Counted from the first letter of the stretch, positions 50,215-59,398 are shown. The stretch is DNA of 64,000 nt from DAHUZL01 sp035533215 (GCA_035533215.1 DATLUG010000010.1:62001-126000); one strand, 5' to 3'. Numbers and translations are program-made. The notes: generated by a model not told the origin, from the sequence alone.

Positions 50215-52035
50215 GTGAGATCACCCTTCCCGATGCGACGTCTACTGGGGGCCGGCGTGGCCGGCCTCTCCCTCCTGGCGACGGTGGGCGGCAGCGCCGT
50301 CGTGCACGCCGCCCGGACCGCAAGCAGGCCCGCGGTCTACGCCGACCTGCCCACCTTCTTCCCCAACTACATCTTCCCGATGGAGAGCGGCGGGGTGTTC
50401 ACCGTCGCCAACGCCCAGGACTTCTCCTGGCAGATGTGGCGGCCGCTCTACTGGTATGGCGCCAACGGCAAGGCCGCATTGAACACCACCCTGAGCGTGG
50501 GCGACCTGCCCAAGTTCAGCGTCAATGGTAGCCACGACACTGTCGCCACCATCACCCTCAAGCACTACATGTGGTCCGACGGAAGGCCGGTCACAACCCG
50601 TGACGTCCTCTTCTGGATCAACCTGCTGCGCGCCAATCCGTCCGCCTGGGGCGGGAGCGTTCCTGGATCCTGGCCGTTCAACATCAAGTCGGCGACGGCG
50701 ATCAGCGCCAGCACCTTCAAGATCACCATGAAGGGGCAGTTCAGCCCCTACTGGCTCGAGTACAACGAGTTCAGCCAGATCTACCCGATGCCCCAGCACG
50801 TGTGGGACAAGACCTCGGCGAGCGGGCCGGTGGGCAACTTCGACACCACCGCCAAGGGCGCCCAGGCCGTCTACGCGTTCCTCGACACGGAGTCCAAGGA
50901 CACCAGCACCTACACCACCAATCCGCTCTGGCAGGTGGTGGACGGGCCCTACAAGGTGCAGACCTACCTCTCGACCACCGGCTACACCGAGCTCGCGCCC
51001 AACGCGAACTATGCCGGTCCGAGCAAGCCCAGGGTCTCGGTCGTGCTGCAGCCCTTCACCTCTGACACCGCCGAGTACAACGCCCTCCGGTCAGGATCGG
51101 TCGACTTCGGCTACATCCCGATCCAGGACATCTCGCAGAAGCAGCTCCTGGCCCGGGAGGGATGGACCTTGGTCAAGGACCCTGGCTACCAGGTCGAGTA
51201 CTTCCCCTACAACTTCCACAACCCCAAGGACGGCGCCATATTCAAGCAGCTCTACTTCCGCCAGGCGTTCCAGCACCTGGTCAACCAGCCCGCCATCATC
51301 GCTCACATCCTCAAGGGCTACGCCAACCCCGAGTTCGGGCCGGTGCCGGCGGGTGTGCCCAACCCCTTCGTCGACAGCTTCGAGAAGGACAACCCGTACC
51401 CGTACAGCCCATCCGCGGCCAGGGCGCTCCTCACCAGCCACGGCTGGAGCGTGCACCCCAACCGGGTGACCATCTGCGTCAAGCCTGGGACCGGCGCCCA
51501 CCAGTGCGGGGCCGGGATCGCCAAGGGGCGCGGGCTCACCTTGACGCTGCAGTACTCCGCCGGCTCGATCTCGGTGACGCAGGAGGCGGAGGAGCTGCAG
51601 TCGGCCGACTCCCTGGTTGGGATCAAGCTCACGCTGAGCCAGGCGCCGTTCGCCACGGTGATCACCACCGCCGCCACGCCCTGCACCAAGAAGGGTGGCT
51701 CCCCATGCACCTGGGACATGCAGTGGTGGGGCCTGTGGTCGTACGAGCCCGACTACGAGCCGACCGGGGGCGTGCTCTTCAGCAGCCACGGGGCGGCCAA
51801 CTACGGGACCTACACCAGCCGCCAGAACGACCTCAACATCAAGGCCACCCACGCCGCCAACTCGATCGCAGCCATGCACACCTACGAGGACTACATGACC
51901 CGGAATCTACCGGTGGTGTGGCTGCCCAACTCCTGGTTCCTCTGGGAGATCAGCCCAAAGCTGCACGGGGCGGTGTCGACCGGGAGCGACCCCTACTCCG
52001 AGATCTACCCGCAGCAGTGGTCCATCTCGTCCTGA
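50215..52035 (+). CDS. peptide-type ABC transporter substrate-binding protein (1)
   Basis: Family 5 (DppA/OppA-like) extracytoplasmic binding protein, 606 residues. Signal segment at residues ~8-32 without a lipobox Cys, so either secreted or anchored by the uncleaved helix. Family-5 features are the LKHYMWSDGRPVTTRDV segment, VVDGPYKVQTY, FQHLVNQPAII and the C-terminal MTRNLPVVWLPN. GTG start with AGGAGGAGG upstream. About half of its positions look shared with the next gene, so the pair is a tandem duplication. GC content in third positions seems slightly lower than in the neighbours. Confidence 0.9.
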   Translation: MRSPFPMRRLLGAGVAGLSLLATVGGSAVVHAARTASRPAVYADLPTFFPNYIFPMESGGVFTVANAQDFSWQMWRPLYWYGANGKAALNTTLSVGDLPKFSVNGSHDTVATITLKHYMWSDGRPVTTRDVLFWINLLRANPSAWGGSVPGSWPFNIKSATAISASTFKITMKGQFSPYWLEYNEFSQIYPMPQHVWDKTSASGPVGNFDTTAKGAQAVYAFLDTESKDTSTYTTNPLWQVVDGPYKVQTYLSTTGYTELAPNANYAGPSKPRVSVVLQPFTSDTAEYNALRSGSVDFGYIPIQDISQKQLLAREGWTLVKDPGYQVEYFPYNFHNPKDGAIFKQLYFRQAFQHLVNQPAIIAHILKGYANPEFGPVPAGVPNPFVDSFEKDNPYPYSPSAARALLTSHGWSVHPNRVTICVKPGTGAHQCGAGIAKGRGLTLTLQYSAGSISVTQEAEELQSADSLVGIKLTLSQAPFATVITTAATPCTKKGGSPCTWDMQWWGLWSYEPDYEPTGGVLFSSHGAANYGTYTSRQNDLNIKATHAANSIAAMHTYEDYMTRNLPVVWLPNSWFLWEISPKLHGAVSTGSDPYSEIYPQQWSISS

Positions 52036-52063
52036 CGAGATAGCGCAGATCGCGACACCGTCG

Positions 52064-52092
52064 GGAGGTCCCGGCCCCGGGCCGGGATCTCC
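52064..52092 (+). terminator. hairpin after first binding-protein gene
   Basis: GGAGGTCCCGGCC pairs with GGCCGGGATCTCC (13 bp, one G-T wobble) around CCG, 28 nt after the stop. It shares its core with the palindrome after the second copy. It may protect the upstream mRNA or attenuate downstream expression. Confidence 0.5.
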
Positions 52093-52181
52093 TGCCGGTC
52101 GCACGCGGAACCCACGCCGGTAGGGGCCGGAGGGGCCGCCCCTCGTCCGCCCCAGCCGGGCCGACATGGAGGAGGAGACCC

Positions 52182-54032
52182 TTGAGAGCGGACCTATCAT
52201 TCAAGCGCTGGCTCGGAGTCGGCGTCGCCGCCCTCGCCGTGGTGGTGGCCGGGTGCGGCAGCGCCACCGTGTCCAGACCGGCAGCGAGACAGGTGGTCCA
52301 GAACGCCACCGTCAGCTTCGCCCTGCCCCCCAACGTCACCCCCAACTACATCTTCCCGCTGGTGCCGCTGGGCAATTTCAGCGTCTACAACGCCGAGACC
52401 TTCAGCTACCTGATGTGGATGCCGCTCTACTGGTTCGGCAACCACGGGGCGGCCTCGTTCAACCCGGGCGAGAGCTTGGCGCAGCCGGCCGTCTTCAGCA
52501 CCAACGCCAAGGGCGACTCGGTCGCGACCATCACCCTCAAGCCGGGGCTGAAGTGGTCGGACGGCAAGCCGGTGACCACCCGGGACGTCAGGTTCTGGAT
52601 GAACCTGCTCAAGACCGCGGTCAAGCTGGCGCCCACCAACTGGGGCGCCTTCGTGCCGGGCAACTTCCCCGACAACGTCAGCTCCATCGCGTACAACAGC
52701 GCCAGCAAGATGACGCTGACCTTCAACGGCCACTACAACACCTACTGGCTGCTCTACAACGAGCTGAGCCAGATGTACCCGATCCCCCAGCACCTGTGGG
52801 ACCGGACCTCCCTGGGCGGCCCGGTGGGCAACTATGACCTGACCACGGCAGGAGCCACCAAGGTCTACAACTTCCTCACCGCCCAGTCGAAGACGCTGTC
52901 CACCTACTCGACCAACAGGCTCTGGAAGGTGGTGGACGGCCCCTTCCTCCTCTCCAGGTACATCTCCGCGACCGGTTACACGGTGCTCTCGGCCAACAGC
53001 CGCTACAGCGGCTCCGACAAGCCGACCATCGCCAAGCTGATCGAGCAGCCATACACGTCCGACACCGCCGAGTTCGATGCGCTCCGCGCCGGCCAGGTGG
53101 ACTACGGCTACATCCCGACCGCGGACCTGGCCCAGCGGGCGACCCTGGCCCGTCACGGGTACACCTTCAAGCCCTGGCTGGACTTCGGGATCGTGTACTT
53201 CCCGGTCAACTTCACCAATCCCAGCAGCGGAAGGCTCTTCAAGCAGCTCTACCTCCGCCAGGCGATCCAGCACCTGGTCAACCAGCCCCTGATGATCAGC
53301 AAGATCTTCAAGGGCTACGCCAGCCCGACCTACGGGCCGGTGCCCGCCAACATCGCCAACCCATTCCTGTCCCCCTACGAGAAGGACAATCCCTATCCGT
53401 ACAATCCCAGCGCCGCGCTCCGCCTGCTGAAGTCGCACGGCTGGACGGTACACCCCAACGGCATCTCCACCTGCGCCAGCCCCGGGACCGGGGCCGGCCA
53501 CTGCGGGGCCGGGGTGGCCAGCGGGGCGCAGCTGCAGTTCAACCTGCAGTACGCCAGCGGCAATGCCACCACCACCCAGGAGATGGAGGCCCTCCAGTCC
53601 TCGCTGTCGCAGGCCGGGATCAAGATCAACCTCAGCGAGGCGCCCTTCAACACCGTGATCAGCACCGCCGTGCCCTGCAACGCCAAGACCGGGGCCGGCT
53701 GCAAGTGGGACATGGAGAACTGGGGGGGCGGCTGGGTCTACGTGCCCGACTACATGCCCACCGGCGGTGAGATCTTCGCCGGCGGGGCGGCGTCCAACAA
53801 CGGCGGCTACAACAACCCCATCAACAACAACAACATCAAGAAGACCCACACCGCCAACGGCTACGCGGCGATGTTCAACTACGAGAACTACATGGCGACC
53901 AACCTGCCGGTGGTCTGGATCCCGAACCAGGACTACTCGCTCTCCGAGGTCAAGAACACCCTCAGGGGCTGGGACCCGCAGGACCCCTACCTCAACATCT
54001 ACCCCCAGGACTGGTACCTGACCAAGAAGTAG
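52182..54032 (+). CDS. peptide-type ABC transporter substrate-binding lipoprotein (2)
   Basis: Paralogue of the preceding gene, 616 residues, this time a lipoprotein: LAVVVAGC lipobox near residue 23. Shared segments include TPNYIFP, LKPGLKWSDGKPVTTRDV, VVDGPF, IQHLVNQPLMI, FKGYA and NLPVVWIPN. The start is a TTG at 52182, well supported by GGAGGAG just upstream and the signal that follows directly. Ligand unknown; family members bind peptides, sugars or other small compounds. Confidence 0.9.
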   Translation: MRADLSFKRWLGVGVAALAVVVAGCGSATVSRPAARQVVQNATVSFALPPNVTPNYIFPLVPLGNFSVYNAETFSYLMWMPLYWFGNHGAASFNPGESLAQPAVFSTNAKGDSVATITLKPGLKWSDGKPVTTRDVRFWMNLLKTAVKLAPTNWGAFVPGNFPDNVSSIAYNSASKMTLTFNGHYNTYWLLYNELSQMYPIPQHLWDRTSLGGPVGNYDLTTAGATKVYNFLTAQSKTLSTYSTNRLWKVVDGPFLLSRYISATGYTVLSANSRYSGSDKPTIAKLIEQPYTSDTAEFDALRAGQVDYGYIPTADLAQRATLARHGYTFKPWLDFGIVYFPVNFTNPSSGRLFKQLYLRQAIQHLVNQPLMISKIFKGYASPTYGPVPANIANPFLSPYEKDNPYPYNPSAALRLLKSHGWTVHPNGISTCASPGTGAGHCGAGVASGAQLQFNLQYASGNATTTQEMEALQSSLSQAGIKINLSEAPFNTVISTAVPCNAKTGAGCKWDMENWGGGWVYVPDYMPTGGEIFAGGAASNNGGYNNPINNNNIKKTHTANGYAAMFNYENYMATNLPVVWIPNQDYSLSEVKNTLRGWDPQDPYLNIYPQDWYLTKK

Positions 54033-54046
54033 CCGCCGGGGTCCGA

Positions 54047-54078
54047 GGCGATCCCGGCCCCATGGGGCCGGGATCGCC
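54047..54078 (+). terminator. perfect 32-nt palindrome after second binding-protein gene
   Basis: GGCGATCCCGGCCCCA is directly followed by its exact complement, 15 nt after the stop. The core TCCCGGCCCC/GGGCCGGGAT is also found at 52064-52092. It is immediately followed by a TATCAT -10-like box. Confidence 0.55.
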
Positions 54079-54080
54079 GC

Positions 54081-54086
54081 TATCAT
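54081..54086 (+). promoter_or_regulatory. -10-like element before the permease genes
   Basis: TATCAT, 3 nt after the palindrome; it could restart transcription for the two permeases with a leader of about 90 nt. Confidence 0.35.
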
Positions 54087-54183
54087 CGACAGACCAGGGG
54101 TGGGGGACGGTCTCCCCACACCCGGGCCGTCGCTCCCGGCGGCGGCCCTCCAACGACCGCCGGAGGAGGCCAGAGGTCGAGCC

Positions 54184-55125
54184 ATGACGGGCTACCTGAT
54201 CCGCCGCGTGATCCAGGCACTGGTGGTGGTCGTGGGGGTGACCATCATCGTCTTCATCCTGCTCCACCTGCTCCCGGGCGGACCGGCCCGGGCGGTGCTG
54301 GGCCAGCGCGCCACCAAGGTCGCGATCGCGGCCTTCGACAAGGAGTACGGGCTGAACAAGCCGCTCCCGGTCCAGTACGTGACCTGGGTGGGCCAGCTGG
54401 TGCGCGGCAACCTGGGCTTCTCCTACAAGCTCAACCAGAGCGTGGACTCCCTGCTCTCGGAGAACCTGCCCCGCACCGCGATCCTGGTCGGGATCGCGGC
54501 GGTGCTGGCCACCGTGGTCGGGGTCAGCCTCGGGATCTGGCAGGCGGTCCGCCGCAATCGGGTGGACGACTACGTGCTCACCGGCGCCTCCTTCCTCTTC
54601 TACGCCATGCCCACCTTCTTCCTCGGCCTGATCCTGATCATCATCTTCAGCGCCACCCTCCAGTGGCTGCCCCCCACCGGGCCGGACGGCACCGTCCCGA
54701 TCTGGGACCAGATGACCAACCTGATCCTCCCGGTGGCCACCCTGACCCTGGTCTACATCGCCCTCTACAGCCGCTACATGCGCTCGTCGATGCTGGAGAA
54801 CCTGGTCCAGGACTACGTCCGCACCGCCCGCTCCAAGGGCGTCTCCCCGCGGCGGGTCCTCTTCCGCCACGTCCTCCGCAACGCCGTGATGCCGCAGATC
54901 ACGATCCTCGGCCTCTCGCTCCCCGGCATCCTCAGCGGAGCCTTGATCACCGAGGCGCTCTTCAACTATCCCGGGATGGGATACCTGTTCTGGACCGCCG
55001 CCCAGCAGCAGGACTATCCGATCCTGCTCGGGGTGACCCTGATCGTCGGCATCGCGACCGTGATCGGATCCCTGGTCGCCGACCTCCTCTACGCGGCGGT
55101 CGACCCCCGCATCCGGTACGCCTGA
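54184..55125 (+). CDS. peptide-type ABC transporter permease (DppB-like)
   Basis: Inner permease subunit, 313 residues, six membrane helices. N-terminal IRRVIQALVVVVGVTIIVFILLHLLPGG is typical of the DppB group. The EAA-type coupling loop is ARSKGVSPRRVLFRHVLRNA, and FNYPGMGYLFW near the end is characteristic. ATG start with GGAGGAGG about 15 nt upstream. Confidence 0.93.
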   Translation: MTGYLIRRVIQALVVVVGVTIIVFILLHLLPGGPARAVLGQRATKVAIAAFDKEYGLNKPLPVQYVTWVGQLVRGNLGFSYKLNQSVDSLLSENLPRTAILVGIAAVLATVVGVSLGIWQAVRRNRVDDYVLTGASFLFYAMPTFFLGLILIIIFSATLQWLPPTGPDGTVPIWDQMTNLILPVATLTLVYIALYSRYMRSSMLENLVQDYVRTARSKGVSPRRVLFRHVLRNAVMPQITILGLSLPGILSGALITEALFNYPGMGYLFWTAAQQQDYPILLGVTLIVGIATVIGSLVADLLYAAVDPRIRYA

Positions 55126-55168
55126 TGGCGACGCCAGCCGAGACCCGCCGAGTGGGAGGACCCTCGCC

Positions 55169-56101
55169 ATGCTGACTCCGAACATCGCCGACGAGGTGAT
55201 CGCCCCGGTCGGCATCGGCACCGCCCTGCCCGAGGGTGGTGAGGCCGCCACGTCGGGCAGCCTCTTCCGGCTGATCTTCGAGGTCTTCGTCCAGAACAAG
55301 CTGGCCGTGATCGGCGTCGGGATCGTCATCTTCATGGTCCTGTTCTGCTTCGTCGGCCCGCTGATCTACCACACCGACCAGGTCCACGTGAACCTCAACG
55401 ACACCACCCTCGCCCCCGGCCTCCACCACCTGCTGGGGACCGACAACGTGGGCTACGACGAGCTCGGCCGCATGATGCTGGGGGGTCAGACCTCGCTGGA
55501 GGTGGGGCTGGCCGCGGCCATGCTGGCCACCACGGTCGGGGTGCTCTACGGGGCGGCGGCGGCGTTCCTGGGCGGCTGGATGGACAACCTCATGATGCGC
55601 ATCGTGGACGCCTTCCTCGCCATCCCCTCGCTCTTCCTGCTCCTCTTCCTGGCCACCATCTTCGTGCCCAGCGTCCCCCTCTTGATCATCGTGATCGCCT
55701 TCATCGCCTGGCTGGTCCCCGCCCGTCTGATCCGCGGCGAGGCGCTCAGCCTGCGCACCCGGGAGTACGTCCAGGCGGTCCGGGTGATGGGTGGGGGCTC
55801 GCGCCGGATCGTGCTGCGCCACATCATCCCCAACGCCTTCGGCACCATCGTCGTCAACGCCACCTTCCAAGTGGCGGATGCCATCCTCCTCGTCGCCTAT
55901 CTCAGCTACCTGGGCCTGGGGATCCCGCCGCCCGCCGCCAACTGGGGGCAGATGCTCTCCGACGGCGTCAACTACACCTTCGCCGGCTACTGGTGGCTGA
56001 TCTGGCCGGTGGGCGCGTTCATCGTCCTCACCGTGGTCGCCTTCAACTTCATCGGCGACGCCATGCGCGACGCCCTGGAGGTCCGCCTCCAGCGGCGCTG
56101 A
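55169..56101 (+). CDS. peptide-type ABC transporter permease (DppC-like)
   Basis: Second permease, 310 residues. The cytosolic N-terminal segment leads into NKLAVIGVGIVIFMVLFCFVG. The periplasmic HHLLGTDNVGYDELGRMM and the EAA loop AVRVMGGGSRRIVLRHIIPNA are family signatures, as is YLSYLGLGIPPPAANWGQML. ATG start 43 nt after the first permease. The matching ATPases are on the opposite strand, ending 130 nt away. Confidence 0.93.
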   Translation: MLTPNIADEVIAPVGIGTALPEGGEAATSGSLFRLIFEVFVQNKLAVIGVGIVIFMVLFCFVGPLIYHTDQVHVNLNDTTLAPGLHHLLGTDNVGYDELGRMMLGGQTSLEVGLAAAMLATTVGVLYGAAAAFLGGWMDNLMMRIVDAFLAIPSLFLLLFLATIFVPSVPLLIIVIAFIAWLVPARLIRGEALSLRTREYVQAVRVMGGGSRRIVLRHIIPNAFGTIVVNATFQVADAILLVAYLSYLGLGIPPPAANWGQMLSDGVNYTFAGYWWLIWPVGAFIVLTVVAFNFIGDAMRDALEVRLQRR

Positions 56102-56230
56102 GCCGGGGGCCACCGCGATGCCCCGCCCGGGGCATCGCGCCTCCCGGCCGGGGCGTTACGGTGGGCCGAGGGAGCCGGCCGGGCACGCGCCGCAATGGCC
56201 ACTCGCGGCCGGCGCCGCTCTCCGGTCCGG

Positions 56231-57265
56231 TCAGGCGGCCGGCTGGAGCGGGAAGTGGCAGGCCGCCAGGTGCTGGGGGCCGAAGGACCGCATCGGCGGC
56301 TCGGTCTCGGCGCAGAGCGCCTGGGCCCGAGGGCAGCGGGTGCGGAAGCGACAGCCGCTGGGGGGATTGACCGCCGACGGCAGCTCGCCCTGCATGGTGT
56401 TGTCGCCCTTGTTGCGCTCCACCCGCGGGTCGGGGATGGGGATGGCCTCGATCAGGCCCGCGGTGTACGGGTGGGCGGCCTTGTCGTAGAGGACCTGGCT
56501 GGGCCCGACCTCGACCAGCTTGCCGAGGTACATGACCCCGATCCGGTCGGCGATGTACTTCACCACCGACAGGTCGTGGGAGATGACGATGTAGGTGAGG
56601 TCGTGGCGCTGCTGCAAGCTGTTCATGAGATTGAGGATCTGGGACCGGATCGAAACGTCCAGGGCCGACACCGGCTCGTCGGCCACGATCAGCTTGGGAT
56701 TGAGGGTGAGCACCCGGGCGAAGCCGATCCGCTGCCGCTGCCCCCCCGAGAACTCGTGCGGGTAGAGGTCGACCGACTTGGGGCTGAGCCCGACCTCCTG
56801 GAGCAGCTCGCGGACCCTGGCGTCCTGCTCCTTGCGGTTGCCGATCCGCTGCACCGCCAGCGGCTCGCGGATGATCGTCCCCACCCGCATCCTCGGGTCC
56901 AGCGACGCGTACGGGTCCTGGAACATCAGCTGGAGGTCGCGACGGCGGCGGCGGAGCTCGCGCCCGCGCAGCCGGGAGAACTCGGAGCCGTCGAACCAGA
57001 TCTGACCGGTGTCGAGCTTGTCCAGGGCCACGATCAACCGGCCCAGGGTGGTCTTGCCGCAGCCGGACTCGCCCACGAGACCGAACGTCTCGCCCTTGCG
57101 GACGCTGAAGGACACGTCGGAGACCGCCTTGACCGAGCCCACCTTGCGCTGGAGCACGGCCCCGGAGGTGACTGGGAACTCCTTCACCACGTGGCGGAGG
57201 TCGAGGAAGGCGGCCTGCGGGGCGGTGGGCATCGCCACCTCGGGGCTGGCGTCGGTCGAGGTCAA
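56231..57265 (-). CDS. peptide-type ABC transporter ATPase (OppF-like)
   Basis: ATP-binding subunit, 344 residues. Walker A GESGCGKTTLG, Q-loop LMFQDPYASLDP, signature FSGGQRQRIGFAR, Walker B LIVADEPVSALD and H-loop VISHDLSV. The C-terminal oligopeptide-type domain has the cysteine pattern CRFRTRCPRAQALC found in OppD/F proteins, some of which bind an FeS cluster. The start appears to be TTG at 57265 (AGGGGG about 9 nt upstream); an ATG 11 codons in is possible. Confidence 0.92.
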   Translation of the reverse strand: MTSTDASPEVAMPTAPQAAFLDLRHVVKEFPVTSGAVLQRKVGSVKAVSDVSFSVRKGETFGLVGESGCGKTTLGRLIVALDKLDTGQIWFDGSEFSRLRGRELRRRRRDLQLMFQDPYASLDPRMRVGTIIREPLAVQRIGNRKEQDARVRELLQEVGLSPKSVDLYPHEFSGGQRQRIGFARVLTLNPKLIVADEPVSALDVSIRSQILNLMNSLQQRHDLTYIVISHDLSVVKYIADRIGVMYLGKLVEVGPSQVLYDKAAHPYTAGLIEAIPIPDPRVERNKGDNTMQGELPSAVNPPSGCRFRTRCPRAQALCAETEPPMRSFGPQHLAACHFPLQPAA

Positions 57266-57283
57266 CCGCGATCCCCCTCGATG

Positions 57284-58288
57284 CTAGGTGGCCGCCCCGA
57301 CCGGGGCCGAGGCCCCGACCTGGCCGACCGGGTTGAAGCAGGCGTACGGATGGGCCGGGTCCGTGCCTCCCAGCTCCGGCTCGGCGTCGCGGCACACCTG
57401 GGTGGCGAAGCGGCAGCGGGGCTGGAAGCGGCACCAGGTCGGGGGCCGGGAGAGGTCTGGCGGCAGCCCGGGAATGCTGTACAGGGCGTCCGTCTGGACC
57501 TGGTCCAGCCGCGGGATCGAGGCCAGCAGGGCCTCCGTGTACGGGTGGTGGCGGTTGGCGAAGAGCTCGGCGGTCGTCGCCTCCTCCACGATCTTGCCGG
57601 CGTACATCACCATCACCCGGTCGGCCCGCCCCGCGATCACGCCGAGATCGTGGGTGATCAGCAGCACCGCCATCTTGAGCCGTTGCTTCAGCTCGGTGAG
57701 CAGGTCCAGGATCTGGGCCTGGATGGTGACGTCGAGGGCGGTGGTGGGCTCGTCGGCGATGACCAGCTTGGGCTCGCAGGCGAGGGCCATCGCGATCCCC
57801 ACGCGCTGGCGGAGGCCGCCCGAGAGCTGGTGCGGGTAGTAGTCGATCCGCTCCTCGGGGCGGGGCATCCCCACCAGCTTGAGGACGTCCAGCGCCCGCT
57901 CGCGGGCGGCCGCCCGGGACACACCCTTGTGGATCCGCACCCCCTCGGAGATCTGGTTCCCGACCGTCATCGTCGGGTTGAGCGAGGTCATCGGGTCCTG
58001 GAAGATCACCGCCACATCGTTGCCGCGGATGTGGCGCATCTCCCTGTCGTGGAGCGGCACCAGGTCGCGCCCGCTCAGGCGGACCTGGCCGCCGGCGATG
58101 TATCCCCCGGTCGGCAGCAGCTTCATGATCGACATGCCGGTCATGGTCTTGCCGCAGCCGGACTCGCCCACCAGCCCGAGGGTCTCGCCCTCGCCGATCG
58201 TGAGGGAGACACCGTCGACGGCCTGGACCACCGACCGGCGCTGACGGATGTAGGTCTTGAGCTGCTCGATCTCGAGGACGGCTGGCAT
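57284..58288 (-). CDS. peptide-type ABC transporter ATPase (OppD-like)
   Basis: Companion ATPase, 334 residues. Walker A GESGCGKTMTG, Q-loop VIFQDPMTSLNP, signature LSGGLRQRVGIAM, Walker B LVIADEPTTALD, H-loop LITHDLGV and the C-terminal CRFQPRCRFATQVC cluster. It heads the minus-strand pair with its own promoter, 18 nt before the OppF-like gene. It probably energises the permeases encoded convergently at 54184-56101. Confidence 0.93.
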   Translation of the reverse strand: MPAVLEIEQLKTYIRQRRSVVQAVDGVSLTIGEGETLGLVGESGCGKTMTGMSIMKLLPTGGYIAGGQVRLSGRDLVPLHDREMRHIRGNDVAVIFQDPMTSLNPTMTVGNQISEGVRIHKGVSRAAARERALDVLKLVGMPRPEERIDYYPHQLSGGLRQRVGIAMALACEPKLVIADEPTTALDVTIQAQILDLLTELKQRLKMAVLLITHDLGVIAGRADRVMVMYAGKIVEEATTAELFANRHHPYTEALLASIPRLDQVQTDALYSIPGLPPDLSRPPTWCRFQPRCRFATQVCRDAEPELGGTDPAHPYACFNPVGQVGASAPVGAAT

Positions 58289-58336
58289 CGGAGCTACAGG
58301 GGGCCTCGTTCGTGAGGGGGCTGGACGGTGGGGCGC

Positions 58337-58344
58337 AGTATACC
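58337..58344 (-). promoter_or_regulatory. -10 promoter element of the ATPase genes
   Basis: GGTATACT on the minus strand, about 48 nt before the ATG at 58288. Confidence 0.5.
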
Positions 58345-59024
58345 GTGCGATCCCAGGCCCAGCGGGTGGCCGCGTGCGCTCTCGGGCGCGGCCGGGGCGC
58401 GGCGGTCCGAAGCCCTCTGCGTGCTCGGGTGGCGCCGATCAGGATGCCGGCCCGGAGCCCTCCTCGCCCGCTCCCTCCGCCGGCGGTGCTCCGCCGTGCC
58501 CTGCCCGCGGCGGCGAGCATCCTCATCCTGGCGCTGGTGGTCGTCCACGCCCGGCCCGGCGCCCTGGCCACAGCGCGGGGTCGCTTCGATCCCACCTTCC
58601 GCCTCCCCCTCGTGGGCGTGACCGTCGCCTAGTCCCTCGCCGAGGGCTGACAGTGGCACCGCCGGCTGTCGCCATCGGGGCTGGACCACAGCGGGACCGA
58701 GACCACCCGCATCGACCGCGCCGGCCCTTCGCCGCCCTCCCGCCGGCGGAAGCTGGCGCGGGCGGTCCTCCTCCGTCAGCCCGTGCGCCGCCTGCTCGTC
58801 GCCGTCGGCGTCTCGTCCTCCCCCTCCGCCGCGATCGCCCCGTTCGACCGCGCCTTCGACCGGGTCCTCGTCACCGGCATCGGCGGGGTGGTGTCCCTGT
58901 GCGTCCGCCGGCCGCCCGGCCTACCTCAGCCTCGCCCCCCCCGGAGCGGTCGGGCTTCGGTCGCCGCCGGGAGCCGGCGGCGGTCCGCAACGGCCACCCG
59001 CCGGGGTTGGCGCGCACCGGGGGC
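58345..59024 (+). other. gene-poor stretch upstream of infA
   Basis: About 680 bases. A plus-strand frame from 58444 would give a 62-residue peptide with one hydrophobic helix (SILILALVVVHA) ending at 58632. Another frame around 58680-58920 reads somewhat protein-like (PFDRAFDRVLVTGIGGVV). Neither has a convincing start or a family, so no gene is called. Confidence 0.35.
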
Positions 59025-59033
59025 GGGTACAAT
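59025..59033 (+). promoter_or_regulatory. -10 promoter element of infA
   Basis: GGGTACAAT, the closest match to a consensus -10 in the window. The leader is about 60 nt, and AGGAGGGTAGG precedes the GTG at 59102. Confidence 0.55.
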
Positions 59034-59101
59034 CGCCTCGCGCCTGAGTCTGGGCGAGAGCGCAGGCCGGTGCCGGCGCCGACTGCGGCAGGAGGGTAGG
59101 A

Positions 59102-59398
59102 GTGGCTCGACGGCCGATGCGGGGGCGCATCCAGCGCTCGCCCGGGCGTCCGACGCGCTCGAAGCCGACCCCGGTCGAGGAGCAGAAGGAGGAGACCATC
59201 GAGCTCGAGGGCACGGTGGTCGAGCCGCTCCCCAATGCGATGTTCCGGGTCGAGCTCCAGACCGGCCAGACCGTCCTCGCCTACATCTCCGGGAAGATGC
59301 GCAAGAACTACATCCGCACCCTGATCGGCGACCGGGTGCGGGTGGAGATCAGCCCCTACGACCTCACCCGGGGCCGGATCACCTTCCGCTTCCGGTAG
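59102..59398 (+). CDS. infA: translation initiation factor IF-1 with N-terminal extension
   Basis: OB-fold factor binding the 30S A-site. The core runs from EETIELEGTVVEPLPNAMFRV through GQTVLAYISGKMRKNYIRTL and GDRVRVEISPYDLTRGRITFRF, close to standard IF-1. Total length is 98 residues: about 28 extra basic residues (ARRPMRGRIQRSPGRPTRSKP) precede the core. The GTG with a strong Shine-Dalgarno sits at the beginning of the extension, so it is probably translated. It stands alone, away from the ribosomal protein operon where infA often occurs. Confidence 0.92.
   Translation: MARRPMRGRIQRSPGRPTRSKPTPVEEQKEETIELEGTVVEPLPNAMFRVELQTGQTVLAYISGKMRKNYIRTLIGDRVRVEISPYDLTRGRITFRFR

Noticed and set aside
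58444..58632. Small one-helix membrane peptide of 62 residues
   Set aside because: No ribosome site, no promoter spacing and no conserved context; hydrophobic runs arise easily in this composition.
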